A stretch of DNA of 64,000 nt, from NCBI GenBank assembly GCA_019671005.1, contig CM033718.1:34736508-34800507 (forward strand), in the 5' to 3' direction. Below are positions 45,846 to 56,526 of this stretch, one piece after another. Position numbers and translations under genes: made by a program. The notes under the pieces are model-generated. The model was not told the DNA's origin. It saw only the letters and a list, made by a program, of their open reading frames with translations, and did not search any database. Numbering within the stretch: the first letter of the stretch is position 1; each line of letters starts with the position of its first letter. Source of the stretch: Hibiscus mutabilis. Taxonomy: Eukaryota > Streptophyta > Magnoliopsida > Malvales > Malvaceae.

Positions 45846-48800
45846 ATCTATTTCCCTCTTATTTTCTAAAATAATTAAGGTTAATCATTTTCTATCGTAA
45901 GACAATTTTCTCAAAAGTTTTCTCTCAACTTTCTCTAATTTTCTTCCAATCAGAATTTATATATTTCTTGAATTCCCACTATAATCTTCTTCAAGTCATT
46001 CTCCATTAATTTCTAAACAATCATTTAAACATGAATTTTAATCTCTACATCTTCATTTGTTTTCACGTTGAACATTAAGAGGGGAGTTCATCTCAAGTTG
46101 TTTTCTTCATCAACCAAGGTGAGCTAAGGTTTCTTATTGAAATTCCACATGTTTCGTGTCTCTAAATTAACGTTTCTATTGGCTTTTGGAATTAAAACAT
46201 GAATTTATTGGGTAAATGAGAATTTTGATTATTTAATGATGAATCATGATTTCTTTGATTAAACCTAAAGGTTTTTATTGGGTTTTGATGTAATATTAAT
46301 GGTTGTTTATAATCTAATGTCAATTTAATGATCTTATTCTCAAAATTAAACTAATTGGTTAATTTGGAGTTGTGTTCTTGAGGGTTTTGGTTAAGATTAT
46401 GTTTGTATGGATTCTTTGATGTTATCTACTCTTATGAGTAGTTAATCAATGATAACCTTGATGGATTTGAGTTAATAGTGATGAAAGAAATTAGAATAAC
46501 GAGTTTGGGAATGATAGAAGTGTAGTTTGGATGATTTTCGGTTGTTAGGAAGGATTTCGGTTATGGAATCAACATTGTTTAGATTTTTTGGTTAATTTGA
46601 TCCAAAATGATTTGCAAAGGTTGCCTATGTGAACCAGTATAAGTTGCAAAATGAAATGTCGTAGTTGCCAAGAGTAGTTTTCGGCCATATTTGACATCAA
46701 GTGAACATGTTTTGGTGAGTGTGAATTTTAAAGAAATGATATTTCGCAAGGTTTGAAACCTTTTATGGGAGCTTACTGTTAGCCTAGCAATCTAAGTTTA
46801 ACTCAAGAGTAAGCTTTTCCGATATTCGCTTAAATCTCACTTTGAAATTATCTAAAGGATTATGATTATATGGTTTTGCTTTGGAAAATTGAATAAGATG
46901 AACTTACTATTTTTATGCATTGAAATATGAGATGCTAGGTTTAAAACAAGCATGAAAGTTCCCTTGAGCAAGAACATTTGATCCGAAATGATTTGCAAAG
47001 GTTGCCTATATGCACAAATATGTTAACCATTTGTTAAATGCATAAGAAAAACAATTACTAAACGTGTTTAAAATGATTATATTGGCTTGTGACATATAAA
47101 GATTGATATTAGATGTATAGTTGGCATGCCATATGATAAGAGTACTCTAAGTGTTTACGAATTGATGGACTCTTCGAGTCTAATAGATGGATCGTCACTT
47201 TGAAAAGTATCCCCAAGGCCCATTAGGCTATAATTGTTCCTTCCACTCATTTGTTGGGTGCCGAGGGGAAGGCCGCTGACTAATGATTATGGGATATAGT
47301 AGTGCACCATAACCATTCCTTCCACTCATTTATAGGGTGTCAAGGGGTAAGGCCCGATTGAATAATGGTTGATGCATGTATATGATTTGAAATTGAAATT
47401 GAGATCCGTGTATCCAATGGTTTTGATTAATGAGTAGTTACGCTTAGTAAATGCCAATATGTCTATATTTTGATATGATATGAACATGAGGAAGTATGAT
47501 TTTGTCATGAAACTATCGAAAAGTTTCAAACTATGAATTGATTCATAAGCATATGAAGTATAAAATATATGGATTTGATACAGAACCTTTGAACATTTGG
47601 AATTTGTACCTTTTTATCAATATATATGATATGTTTTACTTGATTTGGTTTTCAATGCACTAATGGAGGTTTTAATGCAATGCACTCACTAAGCTATAAA
47701 GCTTACGCTCGTTTTAATCTATTAATGAAGTGGATTTGATGATCGCTGGCTGTTGAAAGAGGCAAAACGACAATCCAAGACAATTGAAAGGGAATAAATA
47801 TGTGGTTTGGTTATCAATTGTAATAAGAAAATGCGAGCTACTTATATGGGTAAATATATAAAATGATGATTGTTAATTCCACGTGAATTGGACGTTATGT
47901 TTCGATCATGCTTATGGTGAACTGAGGATGATGATAAATGGAAGGATTGTTGATATTTTAATTCTTTGATGGATGGTTCTTTAGAGGCATGTTTTAATCT
48001 ATCTTGGATGATGGCTAATATTTAGCTATTTTTGTTTCCTAATGGTATGCTCATGTGTAATGTATAGGCACGGGCACGGGTTGGGTCAGGTTTTTGGCCC
48101 CACTTGAACATGACCCAAAAATAATTACCCTAAACTTGACCCCAACCCGACCACACCCTTTAAAAGTCTCGACCGAAAAATTATATACATAAACCCAACC
48201 CGACCCAACCTCTAAAAAATCAATTTGAGGGACCTAATTGTAAAAAAAATAATTATAGGAATTTAATTGTAAAAAATAATTTTTGAGACCAAATTGTAAA
48301 TAAAAAATTCAATCGTAAGAACCTAATTATAAAAATATATGTAGAGGGGTATTATTACAAATATCCCTAAAAATTTAGGAGAAAATTACACTATCAGTCT
48401 CGGGTCGGGTAGAATATTCTTCAGTCAAACCCAATTCGACTTGATCTCACCCTTAAAAAAATCCGACCCAACCTAATCCGAACATAATTGTTTAATAAAA
48501 TATCCAACTCGATTGGGTCAGGCTGGAACTCAACTAACTTGGGAAAAATGCCTATCCCTAGTAATGTATCCCTTTGGTCATATGTGAGTTGCCTCTAAGT
48601 GTTCAAGGCTTCATTTCCAAGATATGCCTACTTATGATTTTGTTTGGTTTGTTTTGGTCATTTTAGGAATATTCCTCTAGTTGTTTTATTAATCCGTGAT
48701 TGGTGCTAGAAATTGAGTTGTGAGTGCTTGATCATATGATAATTATGTTCGTCAATCATTAGGAGCATAATTAGGGTGTTTGGAAGTGACTTTTGGAGTT

Positions 48801-49630
48801 TCAGATTGAATTTGTAGATTTGAACCTACATTTTCCTTTAGAGCGTACCAGTACGGTACATAGGGGTATCAATATGGCTCTATGGAAACCTAGATATTAT
48901 TGAAGGGCGTACTAGTACACTATGTTTTCAGTACCAGTACGACACCTCTCGAGTACCAGTACGATCCCCTGTACCGATATGAAATGAAGACTAGGATTTT
49001 AGGAATAATACCGATTACCGGTATGCACATTAGTAAGTACCAGTTCCGAAGACAGTTATGTTGGTTGAGATGTTTCCTGAAGTTTATTGTATTGCATTTT
49101 GGTTACCTTATGATCATGCATTGTTTGCACATGCTATTGATGTCCATTTGACCTGAAATTTGACATATAGGTTCGCAATATGTTAGTTGCTGATTGATTC
49201 CTTGATACTATGTGGGTCCCTATATTAATGAGAGTTTTCCAGTTTGGTCCCTTAAAGTTCATTGTATTAATTAAATGAGTTGCCATGTTCTGTTTGAGAT
49301 CGTCTTTTCCATGCAAGTATGTTTGAGGGTGAATTTCATATATGTATGCCTATTTTCATGTTCCGTGGCAGCAATTATCATGTTTAAATTTTAGTCCTTA
49401 AATCGTTTAAGCTGCAATTGAATGTGTTATGGATGTCCATTTCGAGTGAATTTCGACACGTTGTTTGTTTATACATTGTAGGGAAGCATGATGCATATAG
49501 ATTTGATGTATGAATTGGTGACATTTTAATTTACCTATATTTTGTTTGTTTTGTTCGGGTTCACTTCGATAAACCAATGTGCCATTCGTCACTCGAGTCT
49601 AATTCATCCAAACCGGGTGATGGGTGTTAC
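45846..49630 (+). repeat. Plus-strand gypsy LTR, 5' truncated, with a nested MITE
   Basis: Right end '...accgggtgatgggtgttaca' (49611-49630) matches the inverted-orientation end of the LTRs at 21282 and 56527, so this one is on the plus strand. It carries the corresponding blocks: 'caccaaggtgagc'-like leader (about 46108-46128), the 'ccactcattt...aggggaaggcc' segment duplicated at 47237-47272 and 47324-47355, 'cactcactaagc' (47683), and CGTACCAGTACG-type motifs (48840-49050). No TGTAAC start is found to the left, so it is truncated at about 45846. It is inserted into, or joined to, the copia body at 49631. Confidence 0.6.
48057..48568. mobile_element. hAT-type MITE with perfect 8-bp target duplication
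   Basis: Element 48065-48560 with ends TAGGCACGGGCACGGG and ...ATGCCTATCCCTA. It is flanked on both sides by the identical octamer GTAATGTA (48057-48064 and 48561-48568). Eight-bp duplications are diagnostic of hAT transposition. The interior is 'cccgacccaacc/ggttgggtc' arms around an AT-rich loop. No transposase. Confidence 0.85.
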
Positions 49631-51895
49631 ATCCACTCTCATCTAGCTTGTTTCTAAAAGCTCATTTAGTACCTATACTAGATTTATTAGTAGCCTTATC
49701 AACTAATGTCCAAACTTTACTTCTCTCAAATTGATTTAACTTTTCTTGCACAACCATAATCCAATAATCATCACTTAATGTTTCTTTGATATTCTTAGGC
49801 TCTATGCATGAGATAAATGCAACAAAATCACAAGTATTTCTAAGTGAAGATCTTGTGGTTACCCCTTTGGATGGATCACCTAAAATCTCACCACCTTTGA
49901 CATTGTTGAACTCCATTGGATAAGTGATCTCCCTTTCCTCTAGAGATAGCTCCTTTAGAGCTTCTTGAGGTGGATCACGTGGTTCGACCTTTGATGACTA
50001 TTCTTCCACCTTTGATGATTTTCCTTCATAATCATTTGAATTTAAGATACCTACATCATCATCACAAGAATTCTTCCTCGGAAGGAAGTTATCATCGTAA
50101 ATAACATTATTTGACTCTTCAACCACAAAAGTTCTTTTATTAAATACACGATAAGCTTTAGAGTTTAAAAAGTATCATAAAAAATGCCTTTATCAAATTT
50201 AGCATCAAAATTGCTAAGATTGTCTCTTCCAATGTTTAAAACAAAACATTTTCATCAAAAAAGATGAAAATTACTCGATTGTCAATGTAGCATACAGTAT
50301 TTGTGGCTTCCGCCCAAAAATACTTTGCCAAATTGTTTTCTCAAAGCATGGTTCTAGCCATTTCTTCTAAGTTCTATTTTCCCTCTCAACAACCATGTTT
50401 TGTTGAGGGGTGTGAGGAGCAAAAAAAATATAGCTAATTTTACTAGAGTTACAAAACTCATCAAAACTAAGATTTTGAAATTCAGTTTCTTGGTGACTTC
50501 TAACATGTGAAATTGAGTAACCTACATCATTTTAGTTTGCTTTTGAAAATTTGATGAATTTTAATAAAGCTTTATTATTTATACTTAATAATAGAACCCA
50601 AGTAAATCTAAAGTAATCATGAACTAAAACAAATGCATATTGTTTCCCACCCAAGCTCATAGTCCTAATAGGGGCAAAAAGATCTATATGGATCAATTGT
50701 AAAATTCTACTAGTAGACACATCATTAATAGATTTAAAAGAAACTCCTTTATGTTTTCCTTTAACACATGCATCACAAAAATTATCCAAATTAAAATTGA
50801 TTTTAGGCAAACCTCTTACTAGATTATTAGAAATCAATTTTTGCAAAGCAATCATGCTAGCACGTCCTAGTTTTCTATACTACAACCAAGAATCATGTTT
50901 ATCTTTAGCAACTATGCATAAATTTAAAACATCAATATCATCTAAATGCATCATGTAGATATTTCTTATTCTATGACCTACAAGCATAATCATGTTAGAT
51001 GCAATGTCAACAATTTTACAACCATTTAACTAAAAAATGACATTGTATCCTTTATCACATAGTTGACTTATGATTAAAGATTATGTTTTAAATCGTTGAC
51101 ATACAAAACATTTTCAATAAGTATAAAAGAGTAGTTACCAATAGAACCAATTCCTTCAATGTGGCATTTGGAGTTGTCACCAAATGTCACTACTCCTCTA
51201 CTTTTTGGCTTTAGCTCTATGAAACGACTATTGTCACTGGTCATGTGTCATGAGCATCCATTATCAAGGTACCATGAAATTGAACTTGCGTTTTGGGCCT
51301 TATAACAATGTCCCCTTACAAACATAGAATCAAGTCTTCATTTTTGATACCCAAATTCTTTTGGGTCCATGTGTATTAGCTGCAAAAGTCTTTGTCCTCT
51401 TGGGAATCTATTTAGCAATAAGATCATCATTTTTAGTAGCAATGAGTTCTTTAGGAACCTAAACACTCATACCTACCTTTGCATTTGAGGTTATATGAGG
51501 ACCTCTATGTTTGTAACAATTAAATCTCCTGTTGACATAGTTGGGCTTTGAATTTTCTCCTTTTCCAGAACTGTTTACTCCGACTTTGTTAAAGGAAGTT
51601 TTAAGATCATCAAGCTTCTTTTGATGATCATCATGAACTCTTGAAAGTAGATTATGCAAGTCATGATTTTTCTTCTCAAATTCGTTTTCTTTGATTGCAT
51701 ATCCTCAAATTTTCTTCCAAGAACAGTTTTAGTTTTGGATATCATTTTTCAAATTCAAAAAATGATCTTTTTATTTGTCAAAATAGACTCTTTGAATTCC
51801 AAAACTAGTTCATCATTTACCTCTTGCAATTCATAATATGCTTCATGTAATTCTTCAAGTTTAGAATCAAGTGAAGTAAATGAATTAGATGTTAC
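49631..51895 (-). pseudogene. Ty1/copia Gag-Pol remnant, first copy
   Basis: Read right to left on the minus strand. The gag C-terminus has a degenerate zinc knuckle (CYKHRGPHITSN, second Cys lost; about 51470-51530). The protease site reads WYLDNGCS followed by a stop instead of the usual D-S/T-G (about 51255-51290). The GAG-pre-integrase and integrase core follow (LDNFCDACVKGKHKGVSF, QLIHIDLFAPIRTMSLGGKQYAFVLV; 50532-50855). Next come the acidic linker and the RT entry GEILGDPSKGVTTRSSLRN...QFERSKVWTLVDK (49662-49916). The sequence stops right after FRNKLDESG at the boundary with the gypsy LTR. Multiple stops and shifts. Same family as 60463-62058. Confidence 0.82.
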
Positions 51896-53080
51896 CTTTG
51901 GATCTTCTTAAATTGCCATGAGACATAGGTGCTCAATGATGTGTGAGGGATCAGAACGATACTTTCGAAGCATGATACATGGAACACATCATGGATTTTA
52001 CTCATTTCTGAGGGCAACAATAAGTGATAAGCCACAGAGCCAACTTTTGTAGAAACCTCGAAATGGCCAATAAATCGGGGACTCAATTTCCCCCTTTTAC
52101 CAAACCTCAAAAATTTCTTCCATGGTGAAACCTTGAGGAAAGCTCTCTCACCAACTTCATATTGAATATCCCTACGCTTAAAATCAGCGTAAGCCTTATG
52201 TCGGTCAAAGGCTCCTTTCAAATGGTCATGGATAATGGTAATCTGTTCTTCAGTTTCCCGAAGTAAATTAGGGCCGAACATCTTGCTTTCACCGAGCTCA
52301 GACCAGCATAAGGGAGTTCAACAATGCCTCACATACAATGCTTCATACGGTGCCATCTTAATAAAAGCTTGGTAGCTATTGTTGTAGGCAAATTCAATGA
52401 GGGGTAGGGATTTCTCCCACAATCCGCCAAAATCAACGATGCATGCTTGAAGCATATCTTCCAAAACTTGGATTACCCTTTTTGACTGGCCATCGGACTA
52501 AGGGTGAAAAGATGTGCTAAGATTAACCATGGTACCCAGAGCTCCTTGTAACGACTTCCAGAATAGAGATGCAATTCGTGGATCTCGATCGAAAATGATA
52601 GACTGAGGTACTCCGTAGAGTCGAATGACTTCCTTGATATACAAGTCAGCCAACTTGGGAATGCCATAGTCCATTCGAATTGGTAAGAAATGTGCTAATT
52701 TAGTAAAACGGTCAACAATGACCCAGATGGCATCATGTTTAGTAGGAGTCAAAGGCAGACCACTAACAAAGTCCATAGTGATCTTCTCCCTCTTTCATTG
52801 CGATAGATCAATAGGTTGTAATAAGCAAGTAGGAACACGATGTTCAGCTTTAACACACTGACATGTAAGGCCCTTGGACATGAACTCAACTATGGCTCGC
52901 TTCATGCCTGGCCACCAATAAAGCTTCCGTAGGTCCTTTTACATCTTTACCGACCCAGGGTGAAAAGATAAAGAGCTCAAATGAGCTTCCTTAAGGATAT
53001 CGGTGCGAAGAGACTCATCATCAAGTACATAGACCCGATCACGAAAAAATAAGAGTCATTCAGAATTTATCCCAAAACCA
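51896..53080 (-). pseudogene. Gypsy integrase (Tekay/Del-like), inactive
   Basis: Includes the zinc-binding N-terminus (CQCVKAEHRVPTCLLQPI, about 52810-52870). The catalytic core begins MDFVSGLPLTPTKHDAIWVIVDRFTKLAHFLP and runs to IIFDRDPRI (52498-52776). The C-terminal GPF-type part (AFLKVSPWKKFLRFGKRGKLSPRFIGHFEV...) is at 51892-52281. The third catalytic residue is lost: in SDGQSKRVIQ (about 52470-52500) Lys replaces the Glu of the DDE triad, and a stop precedes it. No chromodomain or 3' LTR follows; the body ends against copia sequence at about 51895. Confidence 0.88.
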
Positions 53081-53299
53081 GGGTTATCTTGCAGTTGAGA
53101 AATGATAGTCTGAAGCTTAGAGTCTTGGTTTTGCAATGCTTGAATTCTCAATGTAATGGTAGACTGTACTTGAAATTCAGCTACAAAGCAGCGATGCTTC
53201 CTAAGACAGAAGTGGGTGTTGATAGCTTGAGGGGCTACAACACAAGGACTTGTAATGAGTCGGTGTACAAATCATCACATTAAACTTAAAGATCTATAA

Positions 53300-54470
53300 T
53301 AATACTTACCAAGAAGAGATTTATGGCTGAGTACATCAGCTACAACATTGGCCTTGCCCGGATGGTAGTCAATGACAAGATTGCAATCCTTGAGGAGTTC
53401 CATCCATCTCCGTTGTCAAATATTCAACTCCTTTTGGGTCAAGAGATATTTAAGACTTTTGTGATCGGTAATGAGGTAACATGTCTCTCTGTAGAGATAA
53501 TGTCTCCAAATTTTCAATGCAAAGACAACTGCAACCAACTCTAGATCATGAGTGGGATAATTCATCTCGTGTGGCTTGAGCTATCTCGATGCATATGAAA
53601 TGACCTTGCCTTCTTGCATCAATACACATCCTAACCCAAGATGCGATGCATCACTGTAATCTGTGTAGTTCTTTCCTGACTCAGGTTGGGTTAGGAATGG
53701 TGTGTGGGTCAACACTTGTTTCAATTGATTGAAGCTCCTTTGTTGATCTGCAGTCCAAACGAACGGAACTTCCTTTTTTAGTAGCTTAGTCAGAGGGGGT
53801 GCTATCATAAAAAATCCCTTAATGAATCTCCTATAGTAGCCAACAAGACCAAGAAAACTTCTTACCTCACCAATGTTCTTCGGTGGATGCTAATCAAGAA
53901 TGGCTCGAATCTTTTCCGGGTCTACTTGGATGCCCGAAGCTGATACAACGTGCCCAAAGAAGGTAACTTCAGTAAGCCAAAACTCACATTTTTTGAACTT
54001 TGCAAATAATTGCTTCTCATGGAGGGTTTGAAGCACAATACGAAGATGATCATGATGCTCCACTACATTGTTGGAATAGATTAGGATGTCATCAATGAAT
54101 ACTACCACGAATTTGACGAGGTAGGGTCTAAAAACTCGATTCATCAAGTCCATAAAATCATCCGGTGCATTGGTTAACCCAAATGCATCATCAAGAATTC
54201 ATAGTGGCCGTATCTCGTATAGAAGGCAGTTTTAGGCACAACACATTCTTTAACTCTCATTTGGTAATAACTAGACCTTAAATTGATATTGGAAAACACA
54301 GTGGCATCCTTGAGTTGATCGAATAGGTCATTAATCCTTGGAAATGGGTATTGTTCTTGATGGTCACCTTATTCAACTGCCGGTAATCGATACATAGTCT
54401 CATGGAACCATCATTCTTCTTCACAAAGAGGACCAGAGCTCTCTAGGGCGAGGAACTCGGTCGAATGGAA
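53300..54470 (-). pseudogene. Gypsy reverse transcriptase and RNase H
   Basis: The RT palm motif FIDDILIYSNN is intact (53890-54153, beginning MDLMNRVFRPYLVKFVVVFIDD). The thumb and connection continue to RAILD, then a stop. RNase H starts at 53808 (MIAPPLTKLLKKEVPFVWTADQQRSF...) with YTDYSDASHLGLGCVLMQEGK (first catalytic Asp within SDAS) and continues to HPGKANVVADVLSHKSL (about 53310-53350). Frame breaks occur at about 54190, 53880 and 53580. Sequence order matches protease-RT-RNase H-integrase, the gypsy arrangement. Confidence 0.88.
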
Positions 54471-55132
54471 CCTTTATCAAGCAAATCTTGAATCTGGACT
54501 TTTAACTCCTTCAGTTCAATGGCTGCCATTTGATATGGCGCAATGGATACTAGAGCATTTCCAGGTTGCACGTCGATGCCAAATTCTACTTCACGGGTTG
54601 GGGGTAGACCTGGGAGTTCACCAGGAAAAACACCATGAAATTTGCACACAGCGTCCACATCCGATAGTTGTGGCCCATCCTTAGCTTCTATTGTCAAAGC
54701 ATACAACGAAGGATTTCTTGATTTCATCAGCACAATGCTCTCCTTACCAAGGCCTCGGAGATACAATCTTCTTTTATTACAATCCACCCACGCTTGATGT
54801 TCGCTAAGCCAATCTAGACCTAGTATCACATCAAACTCATGTATCGGTAGAGCCAATAGATTGGACACGAAAGGAATCCCTTCAATCACGAAAGGACAAT
54901 TCTAACACACAAGGCTTATGGTGGCACAATCACCAAGTGGGTTAGTTATGGAGATTCTCGATGCTATAGGTTCACTAGTCATTCCATACTTCTTAACCAG
55001 TTCAGTACTTATAAAGGAATATGTAAAGCTAGAGTCAATCAATGCATATAAAGGTTGGGTGTACAGTTCAATAATACATGCAATGACATCTAGCTCATCT
55101 TCCTCCTCCCTACTTCTCACATGGTACATTTG
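54443..55132 (-). pseudogene. Gypsy retropepsin with altered active site, and RT entry
   Basis: The frame 54902-55129 starts MYHVRSREEEDELDVIACIIELYTQ and contains LIDSSFTYSFIS, where the catalytic D-S/T-G of the aspartic protease reads D-S-S. The second half (54443-54889) carries VILGLDWLSEHQAWVDC, the flap/ILG region, then the RT lead-in FPGELPGLPPTREVEFGIDVQPG. A stop separates the two frames at about 54900. The Gly-to-Ser change would likely abolish protease activity. Confidence 0.85.
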
Positions 55133-55294
55133 AGTAGGAGTCTTGGATTCTTGCTTACTCGATGCCTTGCCAGAGCCACTGGGTCTCCTTGTAGCTCATG
55201 ACGAACTTTGTCTTGACCCTTTACCTCAGAAGAACTGAATAAGGGTTGCGGGACTTGGCGGTGTAGCCATAGTCTTGGTTGCACCATGGGGACT

Positions 55295-56381
55295 ATCACA
55301 GATAACCCTGTTCACCGTAATAGAAACACGCTCTAGTCTACTTATGGAACTGACCTACCGGGTGTCGTTTCTGGCAGTAGTTGCAAATTGAATTTTGTAA
55401 ACTTCGGTTGGAGCCTCTAGTGCTCTCAACTGAGGTCGTCTAAGCAAAAAATTGTGTTACAGTCTATGGTTTCTCAATGTTCCCAGATTGGGAAGGCTGT
55501 GAGTACATGTTCTGCTTGGGACCTTGGTGTTTGTTCTTCTTGCTCCACCTAAGAGGTCGAGAATCATCTCGGAACCTCTTCTCCACCTTGCTTGATCTAC
55601 CTGATCTTTGTGCCCTTTGTGCAGTTTCGATGGCCTTAACTCGGTTTACGAGATCCTAGAAGTCAGTGATGCCCAAAGCAGTGAACATAGGGCGCAACTC
55701 AGCATTAAGCCCAGCAATGAACATCCTACATTTGTCTTCCTCCTTCTTGATGTACTCTGCACCATATCGATAGTATTTGTAAAAATCATGGATGTATTGA
55801 TCGACCGGTCGACCGTCTTTCTCCAAGTGAAGGAAGATACTATGCCTCTCTGCAAGGTAGTATTCACTAGCATATTTCTTTTGGAATTCTTGGAGGAAGA
55901 ACTCCCAAGTGATAGTTCCTTCAGGGACGGTGAGAATAGTGGTCTCCTACCACTGATGTTCTTCATCAGCTAACAATGCAAGGGCGCATTCCAGCTTGTG
56001 TTCATCAGAACACTGTAATTGCTTGTTCAAAGTTCTCAACGTGTTGTCCAGCCAGAACTTGACGATCTCAGGATTGTCATTATCCTGGCCAGTAAAAGTG
56101 TATGCCTAGAGCGATGCCAACTTGTCAATAAGGGCTCCAACATATTGGACAACTGATGTGGTTCGTTGCACCACCGTTTCAGCCCTCATAGATGCCACGA
56201 ATTGTTTGAACATGTCAACCATATCCCGATAACACTCTGCCTGCACATTAGGCAACTCCGGCCTGCCATTCTGAGGTGAGGGATTAGGTGCATTCGAAGG
56301 ATCTCCTACCCGTACATCCTCACCGTATGTCGAGGAACTAGTAGCAGGCTCATCTATGTAAGCTTCATTGGCTCCAGACAT
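55295..56381 (-). pseudogene. Gypsy Gag (same family as 20193-21132)
   Basis: Start ATG at 56379-56381 (MSGANEAYIDEPATSSST...), open to 56106. The capsid then continues in shifted frames (ITWEFFLQEFQKKYASEYYLAERHSIFLHLEKDGRPVDQYIHDF, KCRMFIAGLNAELRPMFTALGI; about 55660-55960). Arg/Ser-rich sequence follows, and then a zinc-knuckle region (CNYCQKRHPVGQ and CFYYGEQGYL, about 55300-55395) in which a Cys and the His of the knuckle are replaced. An internal stop lies after KLASL. Plus-strand frames across this region are antisense shadows. Confidence 0.85.
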
Positions 56382-56509
56382 ATCTATAACATAAGAAGTT
56401 TGGATTAGTCAGCAAGTCACGATACACACATTATATAACTCCAAGGTGGCAAAGTAACACAATGACAATACAATAAACTTCGGTTTAGTCCTAGAATCGA
56501 CCAAAATCT

Positions 56510-56522
56510 AGCTCTGATACCA
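56510..56522 (-). other. Primer binding site, initiator tRNA-Met
   Basis: TGGTATCAGAGCT on the minus strand, four bases from the LTR terminus at 56527. Same arrangement as at 21265. Confidence 0.9.
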
Positions 56523-56526
56523 CAAA

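Noticed and set aside
55477..55973. Plus-strand frames opposite the gypsy gag
   Set aside because: Antisense shadows of the gag capsid region read on the minus strand.
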